Below are positions 1 through 9,013 of a stretch of 64,000 nt of DNA, one piece after another. Positions within the stretch are counted from its first letter, which is position 1. The number at the start of each line of letters is the position of its first letter. The DNA comes from an uncultured Sphingomonadales bacterium. Its GTDB lineage: Bacteria > Pseudomonadota > Alphaproteobacteria > Sphingomonadales > Sphingomonadaceae. The stretch covers positions 1 to 64,000 of the forward strand of contig CAIJLZ010000016.1 of the NCBI GenBank assembly GCA_903821605.1. The letters are read 5' to 3'. Position numbers and translations under genes: made by a program. The notes beneath the pieces were generated by a model, which was not told the DNA's origin, ran no database searches, and saw only the letters and a list, made by a program, of their open reading frames with translations.

Positions 1-10
1 CGCGAAAGGA

Positions 11-1195
11 TCAAACGACAGACCATCGAATATCGGCGCTTGCAACACCGCAAGCTTGCCGCCTAACATCAACCACCAGACGAGGCCCGCACTCCGCTAA
101 TCTACGCCGCGATCTGAGCCAAATGTTTTGACGACGGACACATGCATTCGTTATCAGATCAACCTTTGGCTGGATCATCGATTGGAAAAGGTTAAGTATT
201 ACGGGTTCAGGGATTAGGCATTGCATCCGCTCCAAAACTCCCGCCCATTGCGCATAAGGTATTGTCGACCCCTTGGAGTGTGTGGTGGCATAAGCTACAG
301 TCTCATCTCGAAATAGGGTCATAAGCGAATACGCAGCAAGCTGATCCTTTCGTGGACGTAGGACGAAGCAAGTTGACCGCGTCACCCCATCCATCGGTGC
401 AGGTGCGACCTTATGGAAGTAGGCTCGCATCGCACCAAAAAGTATGTCTCCTTTGGAAAAAAGCTGGAGGCTACTTTGGGCCTCGGCCCAATGTCTTATA
501 CTATCAAGGGCCAAGCTTCGGCGACCGATGCATTCTATCGGAACATAGGCCCGCTCGCTTAAGTGATCACCTGGTCCTGTCGTATCCCGCCTATTTTCAA
601 CCAAGTCACCCAAAGTTCCGGCACGCCACCCATCCGGCAAAGGCCCATCAGGTGTCTCAACGATCTCCACGTTCTCATGCCCAGGGAAGCGGAAGCGGAC
701 GAACCACTCCTCGAACAGCCCCCGCGCCATCTCCTCCAGAACCGCCACCCGCCGCCGGTTGACCTCGATCAGGTCGTCATAGGCCCCGAGGATGGACGCG
801 ATGCGGCGTTGGGTTTCGAGAGGGGGGATAACAAAGGAAAGACCCTTGAGATTAGTTTGGGTCAATAGAGGTTGAGCTGCCCCGCCCGCATAACGGTTCA
901 AGTCGGCGACCTGGAACATATACGCAGCAAACTGAACACCAAGAAGCTCTGGATAAGGCTCAACAACGATTGTGTTGTCCGTCGCCCAAAACTTGCCCGG
1001 GCAGTATTCAACCGAGCCGCAATATGCGCCAACACGCCCCAGAATAATGGCGTTTTCGTACATTGGCTCTGAAGCAGTCCCTATAATGCCGTTCGAGCCA
1101 TAGACTGGGAATTCCCCTCCTTCGATGCCTTTGGTCGACTTGCCGTTGCGAAAGCGGACCAGGTCAGCCAACTGAACATCTCTCCAGCCGCTCAT
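11..1195 (-). CDS. hsdS: Type I restriction-modification specificity subunit (HsdS), 3' end probably frame-damaged
   Basis: This is the DNA-recognition subunit of a type I restriction-modification complex. It shows two target-recognition halves: one from the N-terminus (WRDVQLADLVRFRNGKS) and one beginning near residue 190 (LPDGWRAGTLGDLV), separated by the conserved 'IPPLETQRRIASILGAYDDL' helix region. The ATG overlaps the hsdM stop (ATGA), so translation is coupled. After about residue 360 the usual family ending (LRxxRDxLLPRLxxGxL) is not read cleanly. Another frame running to the window edge gives GGKLAVLQAPIFDGL, which looks like the expected tail, so a frameshift near 95-102 is likely. 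hsdR is not seen; it could lie beyond the left edge. Confidence 0.85.
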   Translation of the reverse strand: MSGWRDVQLADLVRFRNGKSTKGIEGGEFPVYGSNGIIGTASEPMYENAIILGRVGAYCGSVEYCPGKFWATDNTIVVEPYPELLGVQFAAYMFQVADLNRYAGGAAQPLLTQTNLKGLSFVIPPLETQRRIASILGAYDDLIEVNRRRVAVLEEMARGLFEEWFVRFRFPGHENVEIVETPDGPLPDGWRAGTLGDLVENRRDTTGPGDHLSERAYVPIECIGRRSLALDSIRHWAEAQSSLQLFSKGDILFGAMRAYFHKVAPAPMDGVTRSTCFVLRPRKDQLAAYSLMTLFRDETVAYATTHSKGSTIPYAQWAGVLERMQCLIPEPVILNLFQSMIQPKVDLITNACVRRQNIWLRSRRRLAECGPRLVVDVRRQACGVASADIRWSVV

Positions 1196-2751
1196 GCCTC
1201 AAGCACCTCAGCCACGTTCTGGGCGATCACTGCCTGCAACCGTGTTGCTTCGGCATTCAGGCCTTCCAGTTCCTCCTGCAAAGCCTCCAGCCGCAGCTTG
1301 AAGTCCTCAACATCCTGTTGCTCACCCGGGGCCACCCCCACGTAACGCCCAGGGTTCAGGCTCCAGTCCTGCGCGGCGATCTCAGCACGTGTTGCCACCT
1401 TACAGAGGCCCAAGACGTCCTTATAGCCATCGTCACCGAAGGTCTCGGTCATCTTCTGGCCGCTACCAGCCGTCAGTTCCTCTTCCTCGCCACGCCATAG
1501 CCGCACGATGTTACCAAGGAACTCGATCTGCTCCGGGGTGTATTCACGGTGGGCACGGGTGACCTGACGGAAAATGTGGCGAGCATCGATGAACAGCACC
1601 TGGTCGGCACGATCGCCCTTGGCCTTCGCCTTGTCGAGGAACCATACGGTTACCGGCAGGGTGACGGTGAAGAACATGTTCGGCGAGGTGGTGATGATCA
1701 CGTCCACAGCCCCGGTCTCGATCAGCTTCCGCCGCATCTCCCGTTCGCTACCGCCAGCGTCGGAAGCCGAGTTGGCCATGACGAAGCCTGCACGGCCCCG
1801 ATCGTTGAGTGCTGCGTAGAACAACCCGATCCACAGATAGTTCGCATTGTTGACTGTAGGGACGCCCAGGGAGAAGCGGGCATCGACCTTGCCTGCTTCA
1901 TTCACCAATCGTGAGCGATCGACCGCCGACTGGTTGAATGGCGGGTTGGCCATTACGAAGTCGAACTTGCCCACCATGCCATGCGGATCTTCGTAGTAGC
2001 TGTTCGCTTCTCTGATGTCCCCAGAGAGCCCATGGACCGCAAGGTTTAAGCGGCACAGCTTCTGGGTGTCGGCCATCTTTTCGTACCCATAGACGCTGAT
2101 CTCACGGCTGGGGGTCTTGTGGTGGCGACGGACGAAGTCAGCGGAGTGCACGAACATGCCACCAGAGCCACAAGCAGGGTCAAAGATCTGACCATGGTAA
2201 GGCTCGATCACCTCGACGATCAGCTTCACGATCGAGGATGGGGTGAAATACTCGCCCCCTTTTTGCATGAAGGTGGAGGCGAACTCGCCCATGAAGAACT
2301 CGAAAATCAGGCCATAGGCATCGCCAGCGATCTTCAGCGGCACCAGCAGGCGCATAAGTTCCCGCAGGACACTGTTGGGCAACGAACCATAGCCTTGGGG
2401 CATAACGCCCAATAAATCAGGGTTCGTATCGGTGATGTCCTTCATGGCGAGGTTCAGTGCCTCGGCAAGGTTCTCTGTCTCTGGAAGCCCTAAAAGATAG
2501 GAGAAGCGGGCATTGTCAGGCAGGAAGATCGCCCCGCGTGCCTGGTAGTCCGCTGGCTGGGGCTTCAGTCGTCCCGTAAACGTCTTGGCAAGCTCTGCGT
2601 GAACCACATCGAACTTCGCCTCCATCTGACGCAGCGCGATCAGGGCGAGGACTGGCTGGGCGTATTGATCCGGCCGGAGAGCCGTGTTGGTCCACAACTG
2701 GTTGGCTGTCTGGAATAGACGACGCGAAAGGTCCTGAAGATCAACTGACAC
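1192..2751 (-). CDS. hsdM: Type I restriction-modification methyltransferase subunit (HsdM)
   Basis: N6-adenine DNA methyltransferase subunit of a type I system, acting with HsdS (M2S1) to protect the host target site. An N-terminal helical HsdM domain is followed by the SAM-binding motif DPACGSGG at about residues 191-198 and the catalytic NPPF at about 269-272, the order expected of the gamma class. I place the start at a GTG (2751) rather than the upstream ATG at 2775. A strong Shine-Dalgarno GAGGGGG lies 6 nt before it, and the protein then begins MSVDLQDLSRRLFQTANQLW as in relatives. The stop overlaps the hsdS start. The 288 bp between this gene and the next upstream gene hold no convincing ORF. 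Confidence 0.9.
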   Translation of the reverse strand: MSVDLQDLSRRLFQTANQLWTNTALRPDQYAQPVLALIALRQMEAKFDVVHAELAKTFTGRLKPQPADYQARGAIFLPDNARFSYLLGLPETENLAEALNLAMKDITDTNPDLLGVMPQGYGSLPNSVLRELMRLLVPLKIAGDAYGLIFEFFMGEFASTFMQKGGEYFTPSSIVKLIVEVIEPYHGQIFDPACGSGGMFVHSADFVRRHHKTPSREISVYGYEKMADTQKLCRLNLAVHGLSGDIREANSYYEDPHGMVGKFDFVMANPPFNQSAVDRSRLVNEAGKVDARFSLGVPTVNNANYLWIGLFYAALNDRGRAGFVMANSASDAGGSEREMRRKLIETGAVDVIITTSPNMFFTVTLPVTVWFLDKAKAKGDRADQVLFIDARHIFRQVTRAHREYTPEQIEFLGNIVRLWRGEEEELTAGSGQKMTETFGDDGYKDVLGLCKVATRAEIAAQDWSLNPGRYVGVAPGEQQDVEDFKLRLEALQEELEGLNAEATRLQAVIAQNVAEVLEA

Positions 2752-3039
2752 TGAATACCCCCTCGGCACGAACATGTGCGTAGAGCCGTTATCATAGGTA
2801 CAGTCAAAATGGTCCAGTCCAATTCGTGTATCAAACTGACGGGGCGGGCCTTGCTACTTGTACACACAGACTGTACACACGAAGCAGACCAGACGCTTAA
2901 GAAATGGCCGAAATACGTGGTTGTAGGCAGAGGGCCTCCCAGTCCTCTCCTGGGCACCATTTGCGACCTAGCGCGCAAGTGGATATTTCCCCCCGATATA
3001 CGACAGCGTGATGACAAGCGGCGCTTTTAGTGGCGCGTT

Positions 3040-6000
3040 TCAGGCCACGCGGCGTAGGCAATAGCCCTCGGTTTCATGCGACACATGGCCCAGCCGGACC
3101 AGCGCCTGAAGCGTGGCATCGATCCGCGCCTGCGCCCGCCGTCCCTGATCAAAGCCATTGGCGATGTCGCCCGGCTGCACCGGCTGCCCGATGCGCAGCG
3201 CCGCCAGCACCGCCGCCGTCTGGCCGACCAGATCGCGCGGGAAGCGCGGCTTGCGGGTGGGCGCAACGGGCAGCGCGAGCGCGCCCTGCGCCGCTTCATC
3301 CGCCTGTCCCCGCGCGCCCAGCAGTTCGATCCCCGCGCGTGCGAGCTGATAATCAGGCCGCAGCCAGCGCACCCGCCCCGCCCGTTCCTCGGCCGCGCGT
3401 TCGGCATTCAGCGCGACCAGCCGGGCGACAATCTCCTCATCCAACAAATCGACCGGCCAGCCATAGGCCTCGGCCACAGCGCCATCGATCTGGCGGTGCA
3501 GTTCATCGATCAAATCAACCCGCCCGCGCACCCGCAGATCTTGTTCCGCCACCGTGAACACGGCCCCGGCGCGCAATTTGTCGCGCAAGTTATAAAGGCC
3601 CGTCAGGGTCAGATTGCCATGTTCGGCCAGCACGGCCTTGCGCGTGGCATCCAGTTCCTCGGCCAGCGCGCCAATCACCGCCCGCTGCGCCGGACTGGCA
3701 TCGGGGAAGGGGAAGGGGTCAAACGCGACGGTCTTGATGTAGACAGCAGGCTGTTCATAAACGCCAATCATCCCGGCTCGTGCCAAATACCACGCGTAAT
3801 GAATTCTGGAGTGCAGTACCCCAAGGGAATGGCCATCCTCCAAGCCGAAACACACCAGCTTGTTGTCGGGCAAAATGTTGATGTCGAGGAACTGGAACAC
3901 TCGATGTTTGGCCGTTTCCACGGTCGCGATATAGCGGGAGAGGTTCGTTAAGAACCCTCTTAGCTCCAAATTTCTCCGCCCGAATAACCACCAGTTCAGG
4001 CGCCTATATTCCTCCCTGTTCCGATCCCGCTCTGGCTTCACCCTACGCAGCAAATGGCCATAGACCTCGGGGAAGCGCTGCCGCACCTCAACCTCGCTCA
4101 AACCGAACAGGTCGATCACCATGACGCCGCGCGGGTGCGCCATCAGGTCGCGGCCATGACGATAAGGCCGGATATGGCGTTCTAGCCCGTCCCGCCAGCC
4201 CAAACCAAGCGCCACGGCCTCGGCCGGGGTCACGATAAAGCCAGCGCCATGCAGGGCCACACCCCGCGAACATAGCTCATCATGCGCCCGCAACGGCACT
4301 AGCCGGGTTACGTCAACCCCCACAGTCAGGTCGGCATTAATCCGCCCGGGTCGCGCCCCCAATGTCACCTCGGGCTGGTCGGTATGCAGCGCCGCCGCCC
4401 TCAGCACGGGGCGAACCACACCCTCCCCCTCGCCCGCCGCCGCCACCGTCATCGCGATCCGCACGGCGGCGGTGTCATGGGTGGCGCGGGTCCACGGATG
4501 ATCGGGAATCGCCATAACCAGATGGATCGGATTTCGCCCATTCAGCCGCTGCGCGATCACCCGCCGGCTGAATTCCTGCGTGATCGAATTGGTGGTGACA
4601 AAGCCGAAGCGCCGCAGCCGCGTGCCGGTGCGAGTGAGCAGATCAGCCGCCTTGTCCCACCATTGCATCACGAAATCGGCTGATCGATTGACCTGCGGAT
4701 GCGCCTGCCACAGCGCCATGGCATAGGCATCCCCGAGGCGACTTCGCAACGTGGCACCTCCAATAAAGGGCGGGTTGCCGACGATGAAGTCCGCTGCCGG
4801 CCAATCGGCCGGGCGCGGGTTGGCCAGTTCGGTCGCGGTGCGGTCGGCATTGGGCCGTTCGCCATCATGGCGCAGCACGGCATCCATCACCTGGATATTG
4901 CCAAAGCTCTGCAACACCGGGTCGGATATGTCGCCGCCATTGCGCAAATGCCATTGCAGATAGCCAAGCCACAACACCAGTTCGGCAATCGCCGCCGCGC
5001 GCGGGTTGATTTCCAGCCCCAGGAAGTTGCGCGGATCAACGCTCATCGTTTCGAGCGCCAGCGCCTCCTGCCCGCCCAGCGCCGCCAGCGTTTCCAGCAC
5101 CTCGCCTTCCAACTGCTTCATCAGTTCAAGCGCGACATAGAGGAAATTGCCCGTCCCGCAGGCCGGATCCAGCACGCGGGTTTCGACCAGCCGGACATGG
5201 AATTCATGCGCCAACCGGATCGCGGCGCGGGGGTCTTCGGCCCGCACGCTTTCAATGGTGGCCAGCACCGGCCCTTCCCATTCCTGCCGCAGCGGTTCGA
5301 TCACGGTCGCGATCACCAACCGCTCGACATAGGCGCGCGGGGTGTAATGGGCACCAAGCGCGCGCCGTTCAGCCGGGTCGAGCGCCTGTTCCAGCAGCGT
5401 GCCAAAGATCGCCGGTTCCACAAACCGCCAATCCTGCCTCGCCGCACTGAGCAATTCGCCAATTTCCTCGCGCTCCAGGGGGATCACCGTCGCATCGGCG
5501 AACAGGCTGCCGTTGAAGCGCCGAACCCGCTTGCGCAGCACCGCCGCCACGCCGCCCTTGTCCATGCTGCACCAGAGATTTAGCAGGATGGCAGCGAAGG
5601 ATTCTGGGTTTTCTAGGGCAGCCTGAAGCATCTCGGTAAAGCTGTTGCTGGGCAGCAGCCCCACATCTTCCGAGAACATCGTGAACAGGCAGCGCATCAG
5701 GAAATGCGCAACCTTTTCCGGATGGTGTCCGCGCCGTTCAAGTGACCGGCTGACCCTCGCGAGCCGACCGGCGATGACACGTGTCACCCTTGCCGCTTTC
5801 CGGCTCGGGTCAAGGCTATGGGGATCGAGCCAGATCGCGCGCAGCCGCTCACGCACCTCCGGGTCGCGCAGGTCGTCGAGGAAGATACGGAAATTCGTCC
5901 GATCCGGGAACTGGCGGTAATTCTTCCCCTGCCCGGTGAAATCGGCATAAAGTTCGAGGCAATGGCCAACATCGCAGACAATGATGAACGGTGGCCAGCC

Positions 6001-6432
6001 ATGATCAGTCGGTAGCGCGCGGGCATATTGTTCCGCCTGCTCACGCGCATTGCGCATCAACACGTCCCAGCCGCGCTGGGCATTGCGACGGCCCAGCGTC
6101 TCTCTCGCCTCAAAACCAGGCAAGCCGGCCTGTTCGGGCGGCATCTTCACTTCCTTGGGCTGGTCCTTCCAGCGGCTTTGCTTCGCCTCCAGCACGAAAC
6201 TATCGCGCCGATAGAGGTCAATCCGTCCCAGCCGCGATCCGCCGTCCATGTCCTGCCGACGCACGGCGCGTTCGAACACATAGTCGTTGTTCTCATGGGT
6301 CGCGCCCGCCGGTTCGGGACGCGGCAGTTCCAGCAGGTCGATGAGTTCACCAAGAAACATGGCATAGTTGGCGCGCTCCGCACCCCCTTCACCACCACGC
6401 CAACGCGCAATAAATACATCTACGCTACACAC
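3040..6432 (-). CDS. MmeI-like single-chain restriction-modification protein (type IIL-like nuclease-methyltransferase)
   Basis: A 1130-residue protein that appears to join a nuclease, an adenine methyltransferase and target recognition in one chain. Near the N-terminus, D72 followed by E82-A-K84 (in RIDLYRRDSFVLEAKQS) fits a PD-(D/E)xK nuclease core. A helical linker leads to LGAHYTP (about 360). The SAM motif DPACGTGNFLY is at about 422-432 and the catalytic NPPF at 553-556. The remaining 500 residues would carry target recognition and a helical C-terminus. This architecture matches the MmeI family, though the chain is longer than MmeI. It could instead be a methyltransferase of a multi-gene defence system such as DISARM, but no partner helicase genes are visible. 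The start is a GTG with a GGAG only 2 nt upstream, so the exact start is uncertain. Confidence 0.8.
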   Translation of the reverse strand: MCSVDVFIARWRGGEGGAERANYAMFLGELIDLLELPRPEPAGATHENNDYVFERAVRRQDMDGGSRLGRIDLYRRDSFVLEAKQSRWKDQPKEVKMPPEQAGLPGFEARETLGRRNAQRGWDVLMRNAREQAEQYARALPTDHGWPPFIIVCDVGHCLELYADFTGQGKNYRQFPDRTNFRIFLDDLRDPEVRERLRAIWLDPHSLDPSRKAARVTRVIAGRLARVSRSLERRGHHPEKVAHFLMRCLFTMFSEDVGLLPSNSFTEMLQAALENPESFAAILLNLWCSMDKGGVAAVLRKRVRRFNGSLFADATVIPLEREEIGELLSAARQDWRFVEPAIFGTLLEQALDPAERRALGAHYTPRAYVERLVIATVIEPLRQEWEGPVLATIESVRAEDPRAAIRLAHEFHVRLVETRVLDPACGTGNFLYVALELMKQLEGEVLETLAALGGQEALALETMSVDPRNFLGLEINPRAAAIAELVLWLGYLQWHLRNGGDISDPVLQSFGNIQVMDAVLRHDGERPNADRTATELANPRPADWPAADFIVGNPPFIGGATLRSRLGDAYAMALWQAHPQVNRSADFVMQWWDKAADLLTRTGTRLRRFGFVTTNSITQEFSRRVIAQRLNGRNPIHLVMAIPDHPWTRATHDTAAVRIAMTVAAAGEGEGVVRPVLRAAALHTDQPEVTLGARPGRINADLTVGVDVTRLVPLRAHDELCSRGVALHGAGFIVTPAEAVALGLGWRDGLERHIRPYRHGRDLMAHPRGVMVIDLFGLSEVEVRQRFPEVYGHLLRRVKPERDRNREEYRRLNWWLFGRRNLELRGFLTNLSRYIATVETAKHRVFQFLDINILPDNKLVCFGLEDGHSLGVLHSRIHYAWYLARAGMIGVYEQPAVYIKTVAFDPFPFPDASPAQRAVIGALAEELDATRKAVLAEHGNLTLTGLYNLRDKLRAGAVFTVAEQDLRVRGRVDLIDELHRQIDGAVAEAYGWPVDLLDEEIVARLVALNAERAAEERAGRVRWLRPDYQLARAGIELLGARGQADEAAQGALALPVAPTRKPRFPRDLVGQTAAVLAALRIGQPVQPGDIANGFDQGRRAQARIDATLQALVRLGHVSHETEGYCLRRVA

Positions 6433-6486
6433 ATCTCCATGATATAAACATCATAGAATATATCAAGCAATTCCAACACGTTGGGC

Positions 6487-6512
6487 GGCGATATTTATTT
6501 CATAAATTCGCC
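6487..6512. promoter_or_regulatory. Imperfect palindrome upstream of the MmeI-like gene
   Basis: GGCGA-T-ATTTAT-TTC-ATAAAT-TCGCC forms an inverted repeat with one bulged T, 55 bp before the start of the restriction-methylation gene, in an AT-rich stretch. It could be an operator (some restriction systems are controlled by C proteins or autorepressed) or a simple AT-core hairpin. No C-protein gene is visible nearby. Confidence 0.35.
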
Positions 6513-6646
6513 GAAATTATAATGAAATATTCAAGGAGAAGCGCAGCCCATCGCGAGGCGTATCCGTGTTCATCTTGACCTAGCGGCGACGCGCGGATCG
6601 TGCTGGGCAACAGCCGTGCCGCCATGCGTGCCGCGCCGATGCCGCC

Positions 6647-7060
<414 letters not shown>

Positions 7061-7205
7061 CACCCCCCCCTTGAACCCAGCCAAGTGGGCGAGCTGATAA
7101 CATTATTTAATAAAAATTACTTTAAATTTTCGACGGAATTTATACCGAATTGGCAGGTTTGGGCATGCGGCGTTGACATAAGGCGCGCAGGGGTCGGCGC
7201 AACAG

Positions 7206-7235
7206 AAAAACGGCCCGGTGCATGGAACACCGAGC
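7206..7235 (-). terminator. Rho-independent terminator after isocitrate lyase
   Basis: On the minus strand a GC-CGGTG / CACCG-GC stem (one mismatch) with a 7-nt loop is followed by five U residues (AAAAA at 7206-7210 on the plus strand). It lies about 36 bp after the isocitrate lyase stop. Confidence 0.7.
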
Positions 7236-7270
7236 AGTTCTATCTATATTTACGGTAGTTTGGAAAGAGA

Positions 7271-8863
7271 TCAGGCGAACTGGTTCATCGTGTTATGTGC
7301 GCCACCCGCCTTGAGCGCCGCTTCACCCGCAAAATATTCCTTATGGTCGTCACCAATGTCTGAACCCGACATGTTCTGGTGCCGCACACAGGCGATGCCT
7401 TGGCGGATTTCCTGACGCTGGACGCCCAGCACATAGCCGAGCATGCCCGCTTCGCCGAAATATTCCTTGGCCAGATTGTCGGTCGACAAGGCGGCAGTGT
7501 GATAGGTCGGCAGCGTGATCAGGTGATGGAAGATGCCCGCCCGCTTGGCGCTGTCACGCTGGAAGGTGCGGATCTTTTCATCGGCTTCGGCCGCCAGTTC
7601 GGTGGTGTCATAGATCACGCTCATCAGGTTCTGGCGATCATAGGTCGACACATCCTTGCCCGCGGCAACCCATGCATCATAGACCTGCTGACGGAAGTTC
7701 AGCGTCCAGTTGAACGACGGCGAGTTGTTATAGACCAGCTTGGCGTTCGGGAAGACATCGCGGATGCGATCCACCATCGAGGCGATCTGCTCGATATGCG
7801 GCTTCTCGGTTTCGATCCACAACAGGTCGGCCCCATTTTCAAGCGCGGTGATGCAGTCGAGCACGCAACGATCCGCGCCCGTGCCTTCACGGAACTGGAA
7901 GAGGTTCGACGCCAAACGCTTCGGGCGCAGCAGCTTGCCATTGCGGTTGAGCACGACATCGCCATTGCGGGCAGTTGCCGGATCGATTTCCTCGCAATCG
8001 AGGAAGCTGTTGTACTTGTCGCCAAGGTCGCCCGGTTCGTTGCTGACGGCGATCTGCTTGGTCAGGCCAGCGCCAAGCGAGTCCGTGCGGGCGACGATCA
8101 CGCCATCTTCAATGCCCAGTTCGAGGAAGGCGTAACGCACAGCCCGGATCTTCGCGAGAAAATCTTCATGCGGCACGGTGACCTTGCCGTCCTGGTGACC
8201 GCACTGCTTTTCATCCGAGACCTGATTTTCGATCTGGATGCAGCAGGCCCCCGCCTCGATCATCTTCTTGGCGAGCAAATAGGTCGCTTCGGCATTGCCG
8301 AAACCGGCGTCGATATCGGCGATGATCGGCACGACATGGGTCTGGTAATTGTCGATGGCGTTGCGGATCTGCTGTTCCTTGCCCTTATCACCCGCGTCGC
8401 GTGCCTTGTCGAGGTCGCGGAACATCATGCCAAGTTCGCGGGCATCCGCCTGACGAAGGAAGGTATAGAGTTCTTCGATCAAGGCCGGAACCGTGGTCTT
8501 TTCGTGCATCGACTGATCAGGCAGCGGACCAAAGTCCGACCGCAAGGCCGCGACCATCCAGCCTGAAAGATAGAGGTAGCGGCGCTTGGTGGTGCCGAAA
8601 TGCTTCTTGATCGCGATCAGCTTCTGCTGCCCGATGAACCCATGCCAGCAACCCAGCGACTGGGTGTAATGGGCGGGATCTGCATCATAGGCAGCCATGT
8701 CTTCACGCATGATCTTCGCGGTGTAGCGCGCAATGTCGAGGCCCGACTGGAAGCGGTTCTGCAGGCGCATACGGGCGACGGATTCGGCATCGATGCCGTT
8801 CCAGGTGCCATTGTAGCTCTTGATCAGTGACGACGCCTGATCGGTGAAAGACTGATAGGACAT
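7271..8863 (-). CDS. aceA: Isocitrate lyase
   Basis: Cleaves isocitrate to glyoxylate and succinate, the first step of the glyoxylate shunt, allowing growth on acetyl-CoA-yielding compounds. The catalytic signature is KQCGH at residues 219-223, followed by QDGKVTVPHEDF. The 530-residue length and the Q in the motif place it in the longer isocitrate lyase subfamily known from Pseudomonas aeruginosa rather than the ~430-residue E. coli type. The start has a good Shine-Dalgarno (GGGGAG). It is divergent from a ScfR/RamB-type regulator that probably controls it. In this window, full of acyl-CoA catabolism genes, the enzyme fits a lifestyle that feeds on acetyl-CoA. Malate synthase is not in the window. 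Confidence 0.97.
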   Translation of the reverse strand: MSYQSFTDQASSLIKSYNGTWNGIDAESVARMRLQNRFQSGLDIARYTAKIMREDMAAYDADPAHYTQSLGCWHGFIGQQKLIAIKKHFGTTKRRYLYLSGWMVAALRSDFGPLPDQSMHEKTTVPALIEELYTFLRQADARELGMMFRDLDKARDAGDKGKEQQIRNAIDNYQTHVVPIIADIDAGFGNAEATYLLAKKMIEAGACCIQIENQVSDEKQCGHQDGKVTVPHEDFLAKIRAVRYAFLELGIEDGVIVARTDSLGAGLTKQIAVSNEPGDLGDKYNSFLDCEEIDPATARNGDVVLNRNGKLLRPKRLASNLFQFREGTGADRCVLDCITALENGADLLWIETEKPHIEQIASMVDRIRDVFPNAKLVYNNSPSFNWTLNFRQQVYDAWVAAGKDVSTYDRQNLMSVIYDTTELAAEADEKIRTFQRDSAKRAGIFHHLITLPTYHTAALSTDNLAKEYFGEAGMLGYVLGVQRQEIRQGIACVRHQNMSGSDIGDDHKEYFAGEAALKAGGAHNTMNQFA

Positions 8864-8944
8864 TGCTGACTCCCCGATGGGTGATTGCGATGCACGGCCT
8901 ATACGTAGCGATTCCGCGCCTGTGCAGGTGCGAAGAAGTTCAGA

Positions 8945-8980
8945 TGTAACACTTTACAAAAATCCCTTGTAATGTTGTAA
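8945..8980. promoter_or_regulatory. Candidate operator between aceA and the ScfR-type regulator
   Basis: The divergent intergenic region holds TTACAA-N7-TTGTAA (8954-8972), flanked by TGTAAC and TGTTGTAA. The half ACTTTACAAA resembles the RamB box (AACTTTGCAAA type) described in Corynebacterium for the same regulator family. The placement, between isocitrate lyase and the regulator, supports autoregulation plus aceA control. Confidence 0.5.
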
Positions 8981-9013
8981 GGACAAGACTCGACGAGAGG
9001 AGCAACCCGTCTC

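Noticed and set aside
11-6432. Calling the left end a complete type I or DISARM system
   Set aside because: No hsdR or DISARM helicase, DUF1998 or phospholipase-D gene is present in the window, so only the components seen are claimed.
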